Below, in pieces: positions 11,380-23,341 of a DNA stretch of 64,000 bases (its first letter is position 1; each line of letters starts with the position of its first letter). Position numbers and translations under genes: made by a program. Below the pieces are notes generated by a model. It was given only the letters and a program-made list of their open reading frames with translations, searched no databases and was not told the origin of the DNA. The DNA comes from Oscillospiraceae bacterium (GTDB lineage Bacteria; Bacillota; Clostridia; Oscillospirales; Ruminococcaceae): NCBI GenBank assembly GCA_025757845.1, contig CP107211.1, positions 2,418,001 to 2,482,000 of the forward strand, given 5' to 3'.

Positions 11380-12768
11380 ATGGATTACAAACACGCAGCA
11401 CAACAGGTCCTGGACTGCATCGGCGGAAAAGACAACATCGTGTCGGCCGCACACTGCGCCACTCGCCTGCGTCTGGTCATCGCAGACAACGCAAAGGTCA
11501 ACAAGCAGGAGCTGGAAAACGCCGAGGGTGCCAAGGGCGTTTTTGAGGCACAGGGCCAGCTGCAGATCATCTTTGGCACCGGCACGGTGAACAAGGTATA
11601 CGACGAGTTCATCCAGCTGGCCGGCATCGAGGGCGGCAGCAAGGAGGACGTGAAGCAGGCGGCCGCCGCCAAGGCACCCTGGTATCAGCGGGCCATCAAG
11701 ACCCTGGGCGACATCTTTGTGCCCATCATCCCTGCCATCGTGGCTTCCGGCTTCCTGATGGGCATCATGGAAGCGCTGAACTTCATGGTGAACAACGGTT
11801 TCCTGAACATCGACACCACCGGCTCGGTGTATGTGTTCGCCAAGCTGTTCTCTAATACGGCCTACACCTTCCTGCCCATCCTCATCGCCTACTCCGCCGC
11901 CAAGGTATTCGGCGGCAACCCCTATCTGGGTGCAGTCATCGGCATGATCATGATCCACCCCGACCTGCAGAACGCCTGGACCGTTTCCAACGGCATCAAC
12001 GTGATGCAGCCGGTGTTCGGCGGCCTGTACTCGGTGCCGCTGGTGGGCTATCAGGGCCACGTCATCCCGGTCATCATCGCCGTGTGGCTCATGTGCCAGA
12101 TCGAAAAGCGGCTGCACAAGGTGGTGCCCGCCATGTTTGACCTGTTCGTCACCCCGCTGGTGTCCGTGTTCGTCACCGGTTACCTGACCCTGGCCGCCAT
12201 CGGTCCCGTGTTTACCAAACTGGAAAACGGCATCATCACCGGCGTGCAGACCCTCATCACCCTGCCCTACGGCATCGGCTCCTTCATCATGGGCGGCCTG
12301 TACGCGGTCACCGTCGTGGCCGGCATCCACCACATGTACACCCTGATCGACCTGGGCCAGCTGGCCCGCTACGGCTATACCTACTGGCTGCCGCTGGCCA
12401 GCGCCGCCAACGTGGCACAGGGCGGTGCCGCTCTGGCCGTGGCCCTCAAGAGCAAGGACACCAAGGTCAAGTCCATGGCCCTGCCCTCTGCCCTGTCCGC
12501 CTGCATGGGCATCACCGAGCCTGCCATCTTCGGCGTGAACCTGCGCTACTTCAAGCCCTTCCTCGGCGGCCTGCTGGGCGGTGCCTGCGGTGCCCTGTAC
12601 GCCAGCATCGTGGGTCTGGGTGCCACCGGCACCGGCGTCACCGGTATCTTCGGCATCCTGCTGCACCTGCATATGCCCCTGCAGTACATCATCATGATGG
12701 CCATCTCCTTCGGCGTGTCCTTCGCCGTGACCTGGGTCATCTGGAGCCCTGAGGAGGTCAAGGCATGA
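11380..12768 (+). CDS. scrA: PTS sucrose-specific EIIBC component
   Basis: This 462-residue phosphotransferase permease imports sucrose as sucrose-6-phosphate. The N-terminal EIIB domain (about 1-85) carries the phospho-cysteine C26 in SAAHCATRL. The EIIC domain (about 105-455) has about ten membrane segments, IIPAIVASGFLMG, a GIHHMY motif and GITEPAIFGVNLRY. No EIIA domain is present, so a separate IIA must donate phosphate. AAAGGAG precedes the ATG. Its stop overlaps scrB (ATGA), and scrB and scrK downstream fix the substrate as sucrose. No regulator gene is linked. Confidence 0.92.
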   Translation: MDYKHAAQQVLDCIGGKDNIVSAAHCATRLRLVIADNAKVNKQELENAEGAKGVFEAQGQLQIIFGTGTVNKVYDEFIQLAGIEGGSKEDVKQAAAAKAPWYQRAIKTLGDIFVPIIPAIVASGFLMGIMEALNFMVNNGFLNIDTTGSVYVFAKLFSNTAYTFLPILIAYSAAKVFGGNPYLGAVIGMIMIHPDLQNAWTVSNGINVMQPVFGGLYSVPLVGYQGHVIPVIIAVWLMCQIEKRLHKVVPAMFDLFVTPLVSVFVTGYLTLAAIGPVFTKLENGIITGVQTLITLPYGIGSFIMGGLYAVTVVAGIHHMYTLIDLGQLARYGYTYWLPLASAANVAQGGAALAVALKSKDTKVKSMALPSALSACMGITEPAIFGVNLRYFKPFLGGLLGGACGALYASIVGLGATGTGVTGIFGILLHLHMPLQYIIMMAISFGVSFAVTWVIWSPEEVKA

Positions 12769-14162
12769 ACGCACTCCAGCGCGATCTGAAAAAGCTGGTG
12801 CCGCTGGTGGAATCCCTCGGCGCGGAAAAGGCCGCCGCCGACCCCCACCGCCAGCGGTTCCACCTGCAGCCACCGGTAGGCTGGCTGAACGACCCCAACG
12901 GTCTGTGCGTCTACGGCGGGCAGTACCACGCATTCTTCCAGTACGGCCCCTTCGACGTGAACGGCGGGGTCAAGCACTGGGGCCACGCCGTGAGCACCGA
13001 CCTGCTCCACTGGGAGCAATTGCCGGTGATGCTCTATCCGGACGAGCCTTTTGACTGCCACGGTGCCTACTCCGGCTCGGCCCTGGTGGAGGATGGCACC
13101 ATGTACCTCTACTACACCGGCAACGTCAAGCACCCCGGCAATTTCGATTACATCAAAGAGGGCCGCGGGCACAATGTCTGCCTGGCCGTCAGCAAGGACG
13201 GCGTGACCCTCGACAGCAAGCAGTGCCTGCTGACTAACCGCGACTACCCCGCCGGGCTCACCTGCCATGTGCGGGACCCCAAGGTGTTCGCCTACGAAGG
13301 CCGGTACTACATGGTGCTGGGTGCCCGCACGCTGGAGGACAAGGGCGAAGTGCTGGTGCTGGAAAGCACCGACAAGCTCCGCTGGACCCATATCAACACC
13401 CTGACCACCCCGGAACCATTCGGCTACATGTGGGAGTGCCCGGACCTGTTCTGTCTGGACGGGCAGTGGTATCTGGCGTTGTCCCCCCAGGGCATCCAGT
13501 GCCAGAACGTCTACGGCTGCGGCTGGTTTGCCATCCACGGTGACTGGCGCGGGGACTGCACCCTGAGCGAATTCCACGAGCTGGACGCAGGCTTTGATGA
13601 TTACGCCCCCCAGAGCTTTGTGGACGGCAACGGCCGCCGCATCCAGATTGGCTGGATGGGCATGCCGGACGCCGACTACGGCAACACGCCCACCGTGGCT
13701 TACGGCTGGCAGCACTGCTTCACCGTGCCCCGCGTGCTGACGGCCGGGCCGGACGGCACCCTGCTGCAGAACCCGGTGCCGGAGCTGGACGCGCAGCGCA
13801 GCGCCGCCGCCCTGCACGCCGCCAGCGGCGAGGAAGTGTTCCTTGCCCCGCGCTTTGACCTGACCGCCGCACCCGCCGGAGACTTCTGCCTGACGGTTGC
13901 GCAGGGGGTGCAGCTGGTGTATACTGAACAGGACTGCACCTGCATCCTGCGTTTCACCGACCCCGCTCTGGCCGACGGCCGCACCGTGCGCCGCGCCCGG
14001 CTGGCAGCCCCCTGCCGCAGCCTGCGGGTGGTGGGCGACAATTCCTCGCTGGAAATTTTCCTGAACGGGGGAGCCACGGTGTTCAGCACCCGGTACTACC
14101 CTGCCCCCGGCGACGTGAGCGTAAAGCTGACCGGGGCAGCCTGTGAACTCTGCAATTTGTGA
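12765..14162 (+). CDS. scrB: Sucrose-6-phosphate hydrolase (GH32)
   Basis: This 465-residue cytosolic beta-fructosidase cleaves sucrose-6-phosphate to glucose-6-phosphate and fructose. The five-bladed propeller motifs are complete: nucleophile D43 in WLNDPNG, D171 in RDP and acid/base E224 in WEC. A C-terminal beta-sandwich occupies about 340-465. There is no signal peptide. It is translationally coupled to scrA (4-bp overlap) and followed 14 nt later by scrK. Confidence 0.93.
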   Translation: MNALQRDLKKLVPLVESLGAEKAAADPHRQRFHLQPPVGWLNDPNGLCVYGGQYHAFFQYGPFDVNGGVKHWGHAVSTDLLHWEQLPVMLYPDEPFDCHGAYSGSALVEDGTMYLYYTGNVKHPGNFDYIKEGRGHNVCLAVSKDGVTLDSKQCLLTNRDYPAGLTCHVRDPKVFAYEGRYYMVLGARTLEDKGEVLVLESTDKLRWTHINTLTTPEPFGYMWECPDLFCLDGQWYLALSPQGIQCQNVYGCGWFAIHGDWRGDCTLSEFHELDAGFDDYAPQSFVDGNGRRIQIGWMGMPDADYGNTPTVAYGWQHCFTVPRVLTAGPDGTLLQNPVPELDAQRSAAALHAASGEEVFLAPRFDLTAAPAGDFCLTVAQGVQLVYTEQDCTCILRFTDPALADGRTVRRARLAAPCRSLRVVGDNSSLEIFLNGGATVFSTRYYPAPGDVSVKLTGAACELCNL

Positions 14163-14176
14163 TCTGGAGGTTTTCT

Positions 14177-15139
14177 ATGCCCGGCAATACTCTGTTTTCC
14201 ATCGGCGAAGCGCTGATCGACATGATCCCGTCCCGCGTGGGATGCGCCTTTGACGAGGTGCCGTCCTTCAGCCCGCGCACCGGCGGCGCACCGGCCAATG
14301 TCTGCGCTGCCTTTGCCCGTCTGGGCGGTGCCAGCAGCTTTCTCACCCAGCTGGGCGATGACCCCTTCGGCCACAAGATCGCACGGGAGCTGGAAGCCTG
14401 CGGCATCGACCTGAGCCATCTGGTGTTCACCGACAAGGCCAACACCGCCCTTGCCTTCGTGAGCCTGGAGGAGGACGGCAACCGCACCTTCAGCTTTTAC
14501 CGCAAGCCCTCGGCCGACCTGCTGTATGCCCCGGAGCAGATCGACCTGGCCTGGTTCCGCGACGCTTTTGCCCTGCACTTCTGCAGCGTCTCGCTGGTGG
14601 ACAGCCCCATGCGCCACGCCCATCTGGCCGCCATCGGAGCCGCCCGAGAGGCCGGTGTGATCGTGAGCTTTGACCCGAACCTCCGCTTCCCCCTCTGGCC
14701 CGACCGGGAGATGCTGCGCCAGACCGTGCTGCAGTTCCTGCCGCTGTCCAACATCCTGAAGGTCTCGGACGAGGAATTGGAGTTCCTCACCGGCACCGCC
14801 GACATCAAAGCCGCCCTGCCCCAGCTGTTTGCCGGGGATGTGCAGCTGGTGCTGTACACCTGCGGCAGCAAAGGGGCCTACGCCTACACCCGCGCCGCCC
14901 ATGCCTTTGCCCCCTGCCAGAAGGTCAGAGCCGTGGACACCACCGGTGCGGGCGACGGCTTCATCGGCTCCTTCCTGTGGCAGCTGAGCCGGGACGGCGT
15001 GACGGTGGACAAGCTGGAAAAGCTGTCCTGCAAAAAGCTGGAGGATTACCTGGACTTTTCCAACCGGTTCTGCGCCCTGAGCGTACAGAAGCACGGTGCC
15101 ATCGACAGCTACCCCACCCTGGCCGAGATGGGCCTCTGA
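14177..15139 (+). CDS. scrK: Fructokinase, PfkB family
   Basis: This 320-residue ribokinase-fold enzyme phosphorylates the fructose released by ScrB. The N-terminal SIGEALIDMIP strand, the GGAPANVCAAFARLGG substrate motif and DTTGAGDGF with catalytic base D260 are intact. The ATG at 14177 follows TGGAGG; an earlier in-frame codon at 14159 lies inside the scrB stop region and is less likely. Last gene of the operon. Confidence 0.92.
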   Translation: MPGNTLFSIGEALIDMIPSRVGCAFDEVPSFSPRTGGAPANVCAAFARLGGASSFLTQLGDDPFGHKIARELEACGIDLSHLVFTDKANTALAFVSLEEDGNRTFSFYRKPSADLLYAPEQIDLAWFRDAFALHFCSVSLVDSPMRHAHLAAIGAAREAGVIVSFDPNLRFPLWPDREMLRQTVLQFLPLSNILKVSDEELEFLTGTADIKAALPQLFAGDVQLVLYTCGSKGAYAYTRAAHAFAPCQKVRAVDTTGAGDGFIGSFLWQLSRDGVTVDKLEKLSCKKLEDYLDFSNRFCALSVQKHGAIDSYPTLAEMGL

Positions 15140-15154
15140 TCCTCTCGCATTCTG

Positions 15155-15192
15155 CGCCCGTTCCGGCCTTTGCCGTCGGAACGGGCGTTTTT
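15155..15192 (+). terminator. Terminator of the scr operon
   Basis: CGCCCGTTCCG pairs with CGGAACGGGCG, followed by five T residues. Confidence 0.88.
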
Positions 15193-15203
15193 GCTTTCCG
15201 CAT

Positions 15204-15215
15204 TGTAATATTACA
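15204..15215. promoter_or_regulatory. 12-bp perfect palindrome
   Basis: TGTAATATTACA, with a further TGTAAC half-site about 15 nt on. It lies in the 180-bp gap ahead of the PAP2 gene and is a possible operator of unknown regulator. Confidence 0.4.
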
Positions 15216-15269
15216 TTCAAATATAACAGATGTAACCTATTTCTGCACTCCTGTTTTTTGCCTGCCGGG

Positions 15270-15298
15270 TTGTGGTGGGCCGGAAGATATGTTACCAT
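15270..15298 (+). promoter_or_regulatory. Probable promoter of the PAP2 gene
   Basis: TTGTGG, a 17-nt spacer and TACCAT, 25 nt ahead of the ATG. The boxes are moderate. Confidence 0.5.
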
Positions 15299-15323
15299 AG
15301 AACCAACAGACAGGAGGTTCTTT

Positions 15324-15860
15324 ATGCCGTTTGAATTCGCATTTCTGGACTGGCTGCAGCAGTTCCACAACCCGGTGCTGGATGCGCTGGCCGTCTTTCT
15401 CAACTACGCCGGTGAGCACGGTGAGATCTGGATCGCGTTCACGCTGCTTTTGCTGCTCTTCCGCCGCACCCGCAAGGCCGGGTGCGCCATGGCCACGGCG
15501 CTGGTACTGTATCTGGTGGCCGGGGACTGCATCCTCAAGCCGCTGTTCGCCCGGCCCCGCCCCTGCGACGTGAACACGGCGATCACCATTCTGGTCAAGC
15601 GTCCCCACGGGCACTCCTTCCCCTCCGGGCACACGGCCTCGGCTTTTGCGGCAGCCTTTGCGCTCTGGCTGCAAAACCGGAAGTTGGGCGTCCCCGCGCT
15701 GGTGCTGGCGGCTTTCATCGCCTTTACCCGGCTGTACCTGTATGTGCACTTCCCCACCGATGTGCTGGGCGGCCTGGCGCTGGGCCTTGCACTGGGTGCC
15801 CTCGCCTCGTGGATCGTTGACAAGCTGGCAAACAAGTCTAAGAAAAAACAAAGCGTATAA
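15324..15860 (+). CDS. PAP2 family membrane phosphatase
   Basis: This 178-residue integral membrane protein has about five hydrophobic segments. The three-part acid phosphatase motif is present: KPLFARPRP (about 72-80), PSGHT (about 97-101) and TRLYLYVHFPTDV (about 131-143). Likely substrates are undecaprenyl pyrophosphate or other lipid phosphates at the outer membrane face; sequence cannot decide. AGGAGG precedes the ATG, and a terminator follows directly. Monocistronic. Confidence 0.88.
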   Translation: MPFEFAFLDWLQQFHNPVLDALAVFLNYAGEHGEIWIAFTLLLLLFRRTRKAGCAMATALVLYLVAGDCILKPLFARPRPCDVNTAITILVKRPHGHSFPSGHTASAFAAAFALWLQNRKLGVPALVLAAFIAFTRLYLYVHFPTDVLGGLALGLALGALASWIVDKLANKSKKKQSV

Positions 15861-15863
15861 TGT

Positions 15864-15911
15864 AAAACACCCTCCGCTGGAGCAGAACGGCTCCAATGGA
15901 AGGTGTTTTTA
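15864..15911 (+). terminator. Terminator of the PAP2 gene
   Basis: AACACCCTCCGCTGGAGC pairs imperfectly with GCTCCAATGGAAGGTGTT, followed by T residues. Confidence 0.8.
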
Positions 15912-15971
15912 TTTGCTTTGTCGGCCACACTTTACGGTACCGGCCCACCACAGCACTTCCCTGTGAGGGCC

Positions 15972-16026
15972 GAAAAAAGAAGAACCGCCGCGTCGTTCTC
16001 TTGTGTGATGCAGCGGCTCTTCTTTT
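15972..16026 (-). terminator. Probable terminator of the beta-glucoside operon
   Basis: On the minus strand GAAGAGCCGCTGC pairs imperfectly with GCGGCGGTTCTTC, followed by a T-run. It is 38 nt past the PTS gene. Confidence 0.7.
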
Positions 16027-16063
16027 GCAGATGGGATCTTGCTTTTCTTCCTGTTGCAGGGGC

Positions 16064-17449
16064 TTATTTCTTAGCTTCGGCGCGCTTGCCCAGTGCGTAG
16101 GTTGCAACGAATCCCAGGACCACAGCCACAATCATCACGATGACCGAGACGATAAGGTTGTAACTGGAACCGGTGGGGTCAATGTAGGCAGGCAGGCTGA
16201 TGAAGCCCGGCGTGGAGATGACGTACTGGGTCATGCCCAGGATACCGGCCAACAGACCACCGATGCCGCCACCGATCATAGCGCCGATCAGCGGGTAGGT
16301 CTTGGGGAACAGCACACCGTAGACGCCCGGCTCGGTGATGCCGCACAGAGCGGTGATACCGGCGGAGACGCTGACGGACTTTTCTTCCACATTCTTGGAC
16401 AGCAGGGATGCGGCCAAGCAGGCACCACCAACGGCCACGTTTGCGGGAGCCATGCCAGTGCAGATCAGCGGGTCAGAGTTGACAGCTGCCATCAGGGCAA
16501 AGACCACAGGGTAGGTGGCGTTGTTCATGCCAAAGAAAACCATCAGCGGGGTGGTGATGCCGATGACCATGACGGCCAGCGCGGGAACTGCCTGGTACAG
16601 AGCGTAAACACCGTTTGCCAGCCAGGTGCCCACGGTGTTGCCGATGGGGCCGAGAACGATCAGGGTGACAGGCACCGTGATCAGCATGGTCAGCAGCGGG
16701 ACGACGATGGTCTTGAGAAAGACCGGGATATGCTTTTGCAGGAACTTGTAGACCACGCTCATGAACAGCACGCCCAGAATGACCGGGAACACGGTGCTGT
16801 TATAGCTGATAGCCTGCACCGGGATGCCGAAGAAGTCCAGACCTTCGGCACCGTTGATGCTGGAGTACAGCAGGATCGCGCCCAGAAATGCGCCCAGGAA
16901 ACCATTGGATTTCAGGCGGGCAGCGGCTGCAAAGCCGATGAAGATGGGCAGGAAGTAGAAGGTCGCCTGGTTGATGGCGTAGAAGATGGTGTAGGTGCCA
17001 GACTCCGCCGAGACGCCGAACACGTTGGTCAGCAGGGACAGCACCGCACCAGTCAGGCCGCCTGCCACCAGCACCGGGATCACCGGGCTGAACGTGCCGC
17101 CGATGAAGGAGAGGATCGCGTTGCCGATGTTGCCGTGATCCTGTGCCAGATCCTTGGCTGCGGCCTCATCGTCCTGCACGCTGCCGCCGGCCTGGATGCC
17201 GTCGATCTTGACGACCTCTTCATACAGGTCAGGGACATCCTGGCCGATGACCACCTGATATTCGCCGTTCTGGATGATGACGTTCAGCACGCCGGGCACC
17301 TGCTTGACGGCATCGGTGTCAAACTTGGATCTATCCCGCAGTACAAGGCGCAGACGGGTCATGCAATGGGTCGTGCTGACAATGTTGTCCGCTCCGCCGG
17401 CCTGCTTGATGATGCCGGCCGCCATGGCCTTATAATCTTTCTTTGCCAT
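16064..17449 (-). CDS. PTS beta-glucoside-type EIIBC component
   Basis: This 461-residue permease imports and phosphorylates a beta-glucoside. The EIIB domain carries the phospho-cysteine C29 in STTHCMTRL; EIIC (about 105-455) has FIGGTFSPVIPVLVAGG, YAINQATFYFLPI and GITEPGVYG. There is no EIIA domain, unlike classical BglP, so phosphate must come from an EIIA encoded elsewhere. The start overlaps the stop of the 6-phospho-beta-glucosidase by one base (TAATG), which supports beta-glucoside or cellobiose-type substrates. Confidence 0.88.
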   Translation of the reverse strand: MAKKDYKAMAAGIIKQAGGADNIVSTTHCMTRLRLVLRDRSKFDTDAVKQVPGVLNVIIQNGEYQVVIGQDVPDLYEEVVKIDGIQAGGSVQDDEAAAKDLAQDHGNIGNAILSFIGGTFSPVIPVLVAGGLTGAVLSLLTNVFGVSAESGTYTIFYAINQATFYFLPIFIGFAAAARLKSNGFLGAFLGAILLYSSINGAEGLDFFGIPVQAISYNSTVFPVILGVLFMSVVYKFLQKHIPVFLKTIVVPLLTMLITVPVTLIVLGPIGNTVGTWLANGVYALYQAVPALAVMVIGITTPLMVFFGMNNATYPVVFALMAAVNSDPLICTGMAPANVAVGGACLAASLLSKNVEEKSVSVSAGITALCGITEPGVYGVLFPKTYPLIGAMIGGGIGGLLAGILGMTQYVISTPGFISLPAYIDPTGSSYNLIVSVIVMIVAVVLGFVATYALGKRAEAKK

Positions 17450-18918
17450 TATTTCAGCATCTCCTTTCCCCAGTCCTGACCGTTGGAACGGATCAGCTTG
17501 GAGTACCAGTAGAAGGAATCCTTCCGGATACGTTTCATGGACAACTCTTCCACGCTCTTGGCCGCGTTCTGCTCCTCATCGGTGGTGTCGATGTACACCA
17601 GACCGTAACGCTTTGCCATGCCATTGCCGGTGGACAGCAGATCGGTGAAGGACCAGGGGTTGTATGCGATGACCTCGCAGCCGTCCTCGATGGCCATGCC
17701 CAGCTGATAAATGTGCTCCCGCAAGTAGTCGATGCGGCCCTGATCGTGCACCTGGCCGTCGGCGTCCTTCGTCTCATGGGCGCCGTAACCGTTCTCGGTG
17801 ATCATCATGGGCAGGTGATAGTGATCCCACAGGTAACGCATCTCATAGCGCAGGCAGGAGGGGTCGATCTCCCAATCCCAGTCGGTGTACTCGACATAGG
17901 GATTGCGGGTCAGAGCGTAGCGGCCCGGCTCCACGGGGAACACCATCTGGCCCTTGACGCCGTTCTTATTCAGCAGATAATCCTGCTGTTTTGCGTCATG
18001 CGGCGCATACTTTGCAACGTTGCTGCGGTAGCAGTTGACGGCGATGAAATCGATTTTGGCGCTCTTCATCAGTTCTGCATCGCCGGGCTGCATTTCGATG
18101 TCGATGTCGTTCTCTTTCCAGTAGTGCTTGATAAAGTTGCTGTACTCGCCGTAAACATAGGTATCGATCCAGAACTTCTCGGTGAACTCCTCGGCGTTCA
18201 TAGCAGCGATCTGATCCTCGGGGCGGCAGGTCTCCGGGTAGATGGGCACGCAGCCGGGCACAGGGCCGATCTTGCCGCCCGCCACCATCTCATGGCAGGC
18301 GTTGACAGCCTTGGCATGGCACAGGTTCATGATATGGTTGATCTTCCACTGATCCTTGAACCAGTCGTCACAGCCCTTGCTGACGCCCAGCCAGTTGCCA
18401 TAGCAGATCTGCATATTCTGCTCGTTCAGCGACAGCCAGTATTTGACCCGGTCGCCGAAGTTCTCAAAGCAGACGCGGCAGTAGTGCTCGAATCTTTCCA
18501 CGGTGTCGCGGCTTTTCCAGCCGCCCAGCTCATCCACCCAGACCGGCAGGTCGTAGTGATACAGGGTAACGATGGGGGTGATGTTGTGGGCCACCAGCTC
18601 ATTGATCAGATTATTGTAGAACGCGATGCCTTCGGGGTTCACCTTGCCGTCTGCATGAGGGATGATGCGGGACCAGCTGAGCGAGAAACGATAGCTGGAG
18701 AAACCGCACTCTGCCATCAGGGCCACATCTTCCTTGTAGTGATGATAGTGATCCGCCGCATAGGTGTTATCCGCAAACGGCTTCTTGGTCTTGGAGTTCA
18801 GGTCGATGATGGCCGGCGTGCGTCCGCCATCGGCGACTCCGCCTTCCACCTGCCAGGCAGCGCTGGAAGCGCCCCACATGAAGTTGTCCGGGAATTTGGG
18901 GTTGTGTCCGTAATACAT
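17449..18918 (-). CDS. bglA: 6-phospho-beta-glucosidase (GH1)
   Basis: This 489-residue TIM-barrel enzyme hydrolyses phosphorylated beta-glucosides delivered by the adjacent PTS. The acid/base is E166 in LSLNEQN (phospho-glucosidases often vary after NE), and the nucleophile is E375 in ITENGYGA. N-terminal FPDNFMWGASSAAWQVEG is the GH1 signature. The start at 18918 follows AAAGGAT; family similarity begins there. It is translationally coupled to the PTS gene. RpiR upstream is the likely regulator, but a terminator separates the two genes. Confidence 0.92.
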   Translation of the reverse strand: MYYGHNPKFPDNFMWGASSAAWQVEGGVADGGRTPAIIDLNSKTKKPFADNTYAADHYHHYKEDVALMAECGFSSYRFSLSWSRIIPHADGKVNPEGIAFYNNLINELVAHNITPIVTLYHYDLPVWVDELGGWKSRDTVERFEHYCRVCFENFGDRVKYWLSLNEQNMQICYGNWLGVSKGCDDWFKDQWKINHIMNLCHAKAVNACHEMVAGGKIGPVPGCVPIYPETCRPEDQIAAMNAEEFTEKFWIDTYVYGEYSNFIKHYWKENDIDIEMQPGDAELMKSAKIDFIAVNCYRSNVAKYAPHDAKQQDYLLNKNGVKGQMVFPVEPGRYALTRNPYVEYTDWDWEIDPSCLRYEMRYLWDHYHLPMMITENGYGAHETKDADGQVHDQGRIDYLREHIYQLGMAIEDGCEVIAYNPWSFTDLLSTGNGMAKRYGLVYIDTTDEEQNAAKSVEELSMKRIRKDSFYWYSKLIRSNGQDWGKEMLK

Positions 18919-19013
18919 AGTGTGATCCTTTCCATCTTTGTCAGTCTGTTCTGCCGTCGCAGAAGCCCCCGCGGGTCCAATTCTTTGCAGGACTATCGTA
19001 ACACATCTCCGAC

Positions 19014-19043
19014 AAAAAATGGGGTTCGCGATGCGAACCCCAT
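19014..19043 (-). terminator. Strong terminator between rpiR and the beta-glucoside operon
   Basis: ATGGGGTTCGC pairs perfectly with GCGAACCCCAT over a 3-nt loop, followed on the minus strand by six T residues. The beta-glucoside genes must therefore have their own promoter in the roughly 95 nt after it. Confidence 0.85.
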
Positions 19044-19099
19044 TTGGATGGTTGAACAATTTATTCTTTTGTTTTTGAGCAGTTCCACGGTTTCACCCG

Positions 19100-19960
19100 T
19101 CATTCTGCACATCTTTGCACCCGCATTTTTTGAGAATCCGACAAAGGCAGTTCAGAAATTGGACCCTGCAGCAGGTCAGTCTCCCGGTATTTATTCACAT
19201 AGTAGCTGTACAGGATATCAAAGAAATAGGTCATACCATACTGGGAGTACACCGTGCGGGCACCGCTGTTGTCCTTTTCGCTCAGGTAGATCACCTGATC
19301 GTAGCTTTTCCACATTTTTATGGCGTGGTTGACCGTCACCAGCACCTTATAGGCTGCAACCTTCTGCACCATTGGCTCCATCAGGGTGGCAAAGTTGCCG
19401 GTGGCTGAAACTGTAATGAGCAGGTCCTCCGGTGTCAGCACTTTCAGATAATCCAGCGTATAGTGGGCATCGGACACGATCTGCACCAGCTTGCCCATGA
19501 CCACCATGGACTGCTGGAAGCTGCGAGCCGCCATGCCGGAAAAATCCGAGGTGAAGAGCACCACATGTCGGCTGGCATGAATACTTTCGGCCAGCTTATC
19601 CAGTACAGCGGGAGTGGCAATGCGGTTGATCTCCTCCATCATCTCCCCGATGCTGCCGGAAAGGTGTTCCTTGTAGTCCGGACGCACGCTGTAGCCGATG
19701 AAGTAGTTGCACTGGCGCTTCCATTCATCGGCCTCAGCCTTCAGGTCGGAAAAGTTGTCAAAGCCGATGGACTGGCAGAACCGCCGGATGCCGCTGCGGG
19801 ACACATAGCAGGCATCCGCCACGTCGTAGATGTTCAGATCCCGCAGCTGGTCGAAGTGATACAAAAAATACTGCGCCAGCACATAGTACGGGTCTTTCGG
19901 TTCACTTTCGTTCATCACTGCCAGCAATGCCGTCATCAGGCTGAAAGCCGTATTTTTCAT
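19100..19960 (-). CDS. RpiR family transcriptional regulator
   Basis: The 286-residue regulator has an N-terminal HTH (about 1-77, with VADACYVSRSGIRRFCQSIGF) and a C-terminal SIS sugar-phosphate domain (about 110-260). It probably senses a phosphorylated sugar and controls the beta-glucoside genes directly downstream. GAAGGAG precedes the ATG at 19960. It begins 29 nt after methionine synthase with no terminator in between, so at least part of its expression may come from readthrough. Confidence 0.87.
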   Translation of the reverse strand: MKNTAFSLMTALLAVMNESEPKDPYYVLAQYFLYHFDQLRDLNIYDVADACYVSRSGIRRFCQSIGFDNFSDLKAEADEWKRQCNYFIGYSVRPDYKEHLSGSIGEMMEEINRIATPAVLDKLAESIHASRHVVLFTSDFSGMAARSFQQSMVVMGKLVQIVSDAHYTLDYLKVLTPEDLLITVSATGNFATLMEPMVQKVAAYKVLVTVNHAIKMWKSYDQVIYLSEKDNSGARTVYSQYGMTYFFDILYSYYVNKYRETDLLQGPISELPLSDSQKMRVQRCAE

Positions 19961-19989
19961 GGTTTTCTCCTTCTCTGTTTTTGCAGGAA

Positions 19990-22405
<2,416 letters not shown>

Positions 22406-22419
<14 letters not shown>

Positions 22420-23095
22420 AGGTCTTTCCCCTCTTTCTGTATTCGCAGCGGGTGCGCAGCACACAGTGCCCGCACCCGGCCAGATGTCCCTTGACCGGAT
22501 GGTCGCCGACCCCCAGAATGGCGGTCACGCTTTTGCGGGGGGTCATCAGGTTGGTATCGGTGACGCACAGCCCGGCCCGGCGCGCCGTGTCCAGCGCGGC
22601 GGCCACCAGCGGCTGCACCGCGATGTCCCAGTCGCCATAGCCCGGCGAGAACCGCCCGGTGAGGTAACTCCCCTCGGCTGCGGCCAGCTGGCGCAGCTCG
22701 GCTTCCGCCGCGTCGGCGGTCTGCTCCGCCAGGGCGCTGCCCAGCGCATCGGACGCTACACCGGCGGCGATATCCCCCACCCCGGCGCGGCGGATCTGGG
22801 CGTCCACCCCGAGGCCAAGGGTCACGGCCAGCAGAATGGCCTGCCCGCAGCCCTCCAGATGCCGCATCACGTCGCTGCCCCGCAGGATGCCGGCTTCGGC
22901 CAGCGCCTTCACCTCCGCCCGCAGCCAGACGGCGCGGGGCGTCGCAGCGGCCAGCAACGGTACGGCGCAGCGCTGCAGCAGGGCCATGGTGGCGGTGTCC
23001 GCCTCCCCGCGCGCGCCGAAATACCGCGCTGCCTGCGCAAGGTCGATCTGCTCCGGTTTTTCCACCGGCAGGGTCCTGCTCTGCCCCAGCTGCAT
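22406..23095 (-). CDS. Methionine synthase activation domain protein
   Basis: This 229-residue stand-alone protein corresponds to the SAM-binding reactivation module of full-length MetH, which reductively methylates inactive cob(II)alamin. The signature RFSPGYGDWD, the later VTDTNLMTPRKSVTA segment and a C-terminal cysteine group (CGHCVLRTRCEYRKRGKTC) are present. AGGAGG lies 8 nt before the ATG at 23095. It overlaps the start of metH by 14 bp, so subunits are made together. Confidence 0.88.
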
Positions 23096-23135
23096 CTGCG
23101 GTTCCTCCTTGCTTTTTTGAAATAAAGTGGTTTTA

Positions 23136-23164
23136 AGTATACCGCAGCTATGGGATTTTATCAA
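23136..23164 (-). promoter_or_regulatory. Promoter of the metH operon
   Basis: On the minus strand: TTGATA, a 17-nt spacer and TATACT. No SAM or cobalamin riboswitch is visible in the short leader. Confidence 0.8.
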
Positions 23165-23184
23165 TCCCGGAGAATGCAAAAAAT

Positions 23185-23334
23185 CCCTCAGTCACGGCTC
23201 ACGCCGTGCCAGCCCCCTCGGGGAGGGGGCCTTGACGGTCCGGAAACGTTCCGCTTTCAACAGGAAACATCCCGGTTCCGTCAGAAGGCTCCATCTCAGA
23301 GGGAGCTGGCAAACCCGAAGGGTTTGACTGAGGG
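23185..23334. repeat. TIR-bounded palindromic repeat, copy A (150 bp)
   Basis: It is bounded by perfect 10-bp inverted repeats CCCTCAGTCA and TGACTGAGGG. It contains an internal hairpin (AGCCCCCT/AGGGGGC) near the left end and a GAGGGAGCTGGC motif near the right end. It is related to copies at 26541-26696 and 54932-55102 by end sequence and layout. No coding capacity; MITE-like. Confidence 0.75.
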
Positions 23335-23341
23335 AGTACTC

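Noticed and set aside
17656..18918. Glutamine after NE in the GH1 acid/base motif as a disabled active site
   Set aside because: The catalytic glutamate (E166) is intact, and phospho-beta-glucosidases commonly vary at the following positions.
19014..19043. RAT/LicT-type antitermination site at the hairpin before bglA
   Set aside because: The hairpin is a simple perfect terminator with no overlapping alternative structure that I can draw, and no BglG-family gene is linked.
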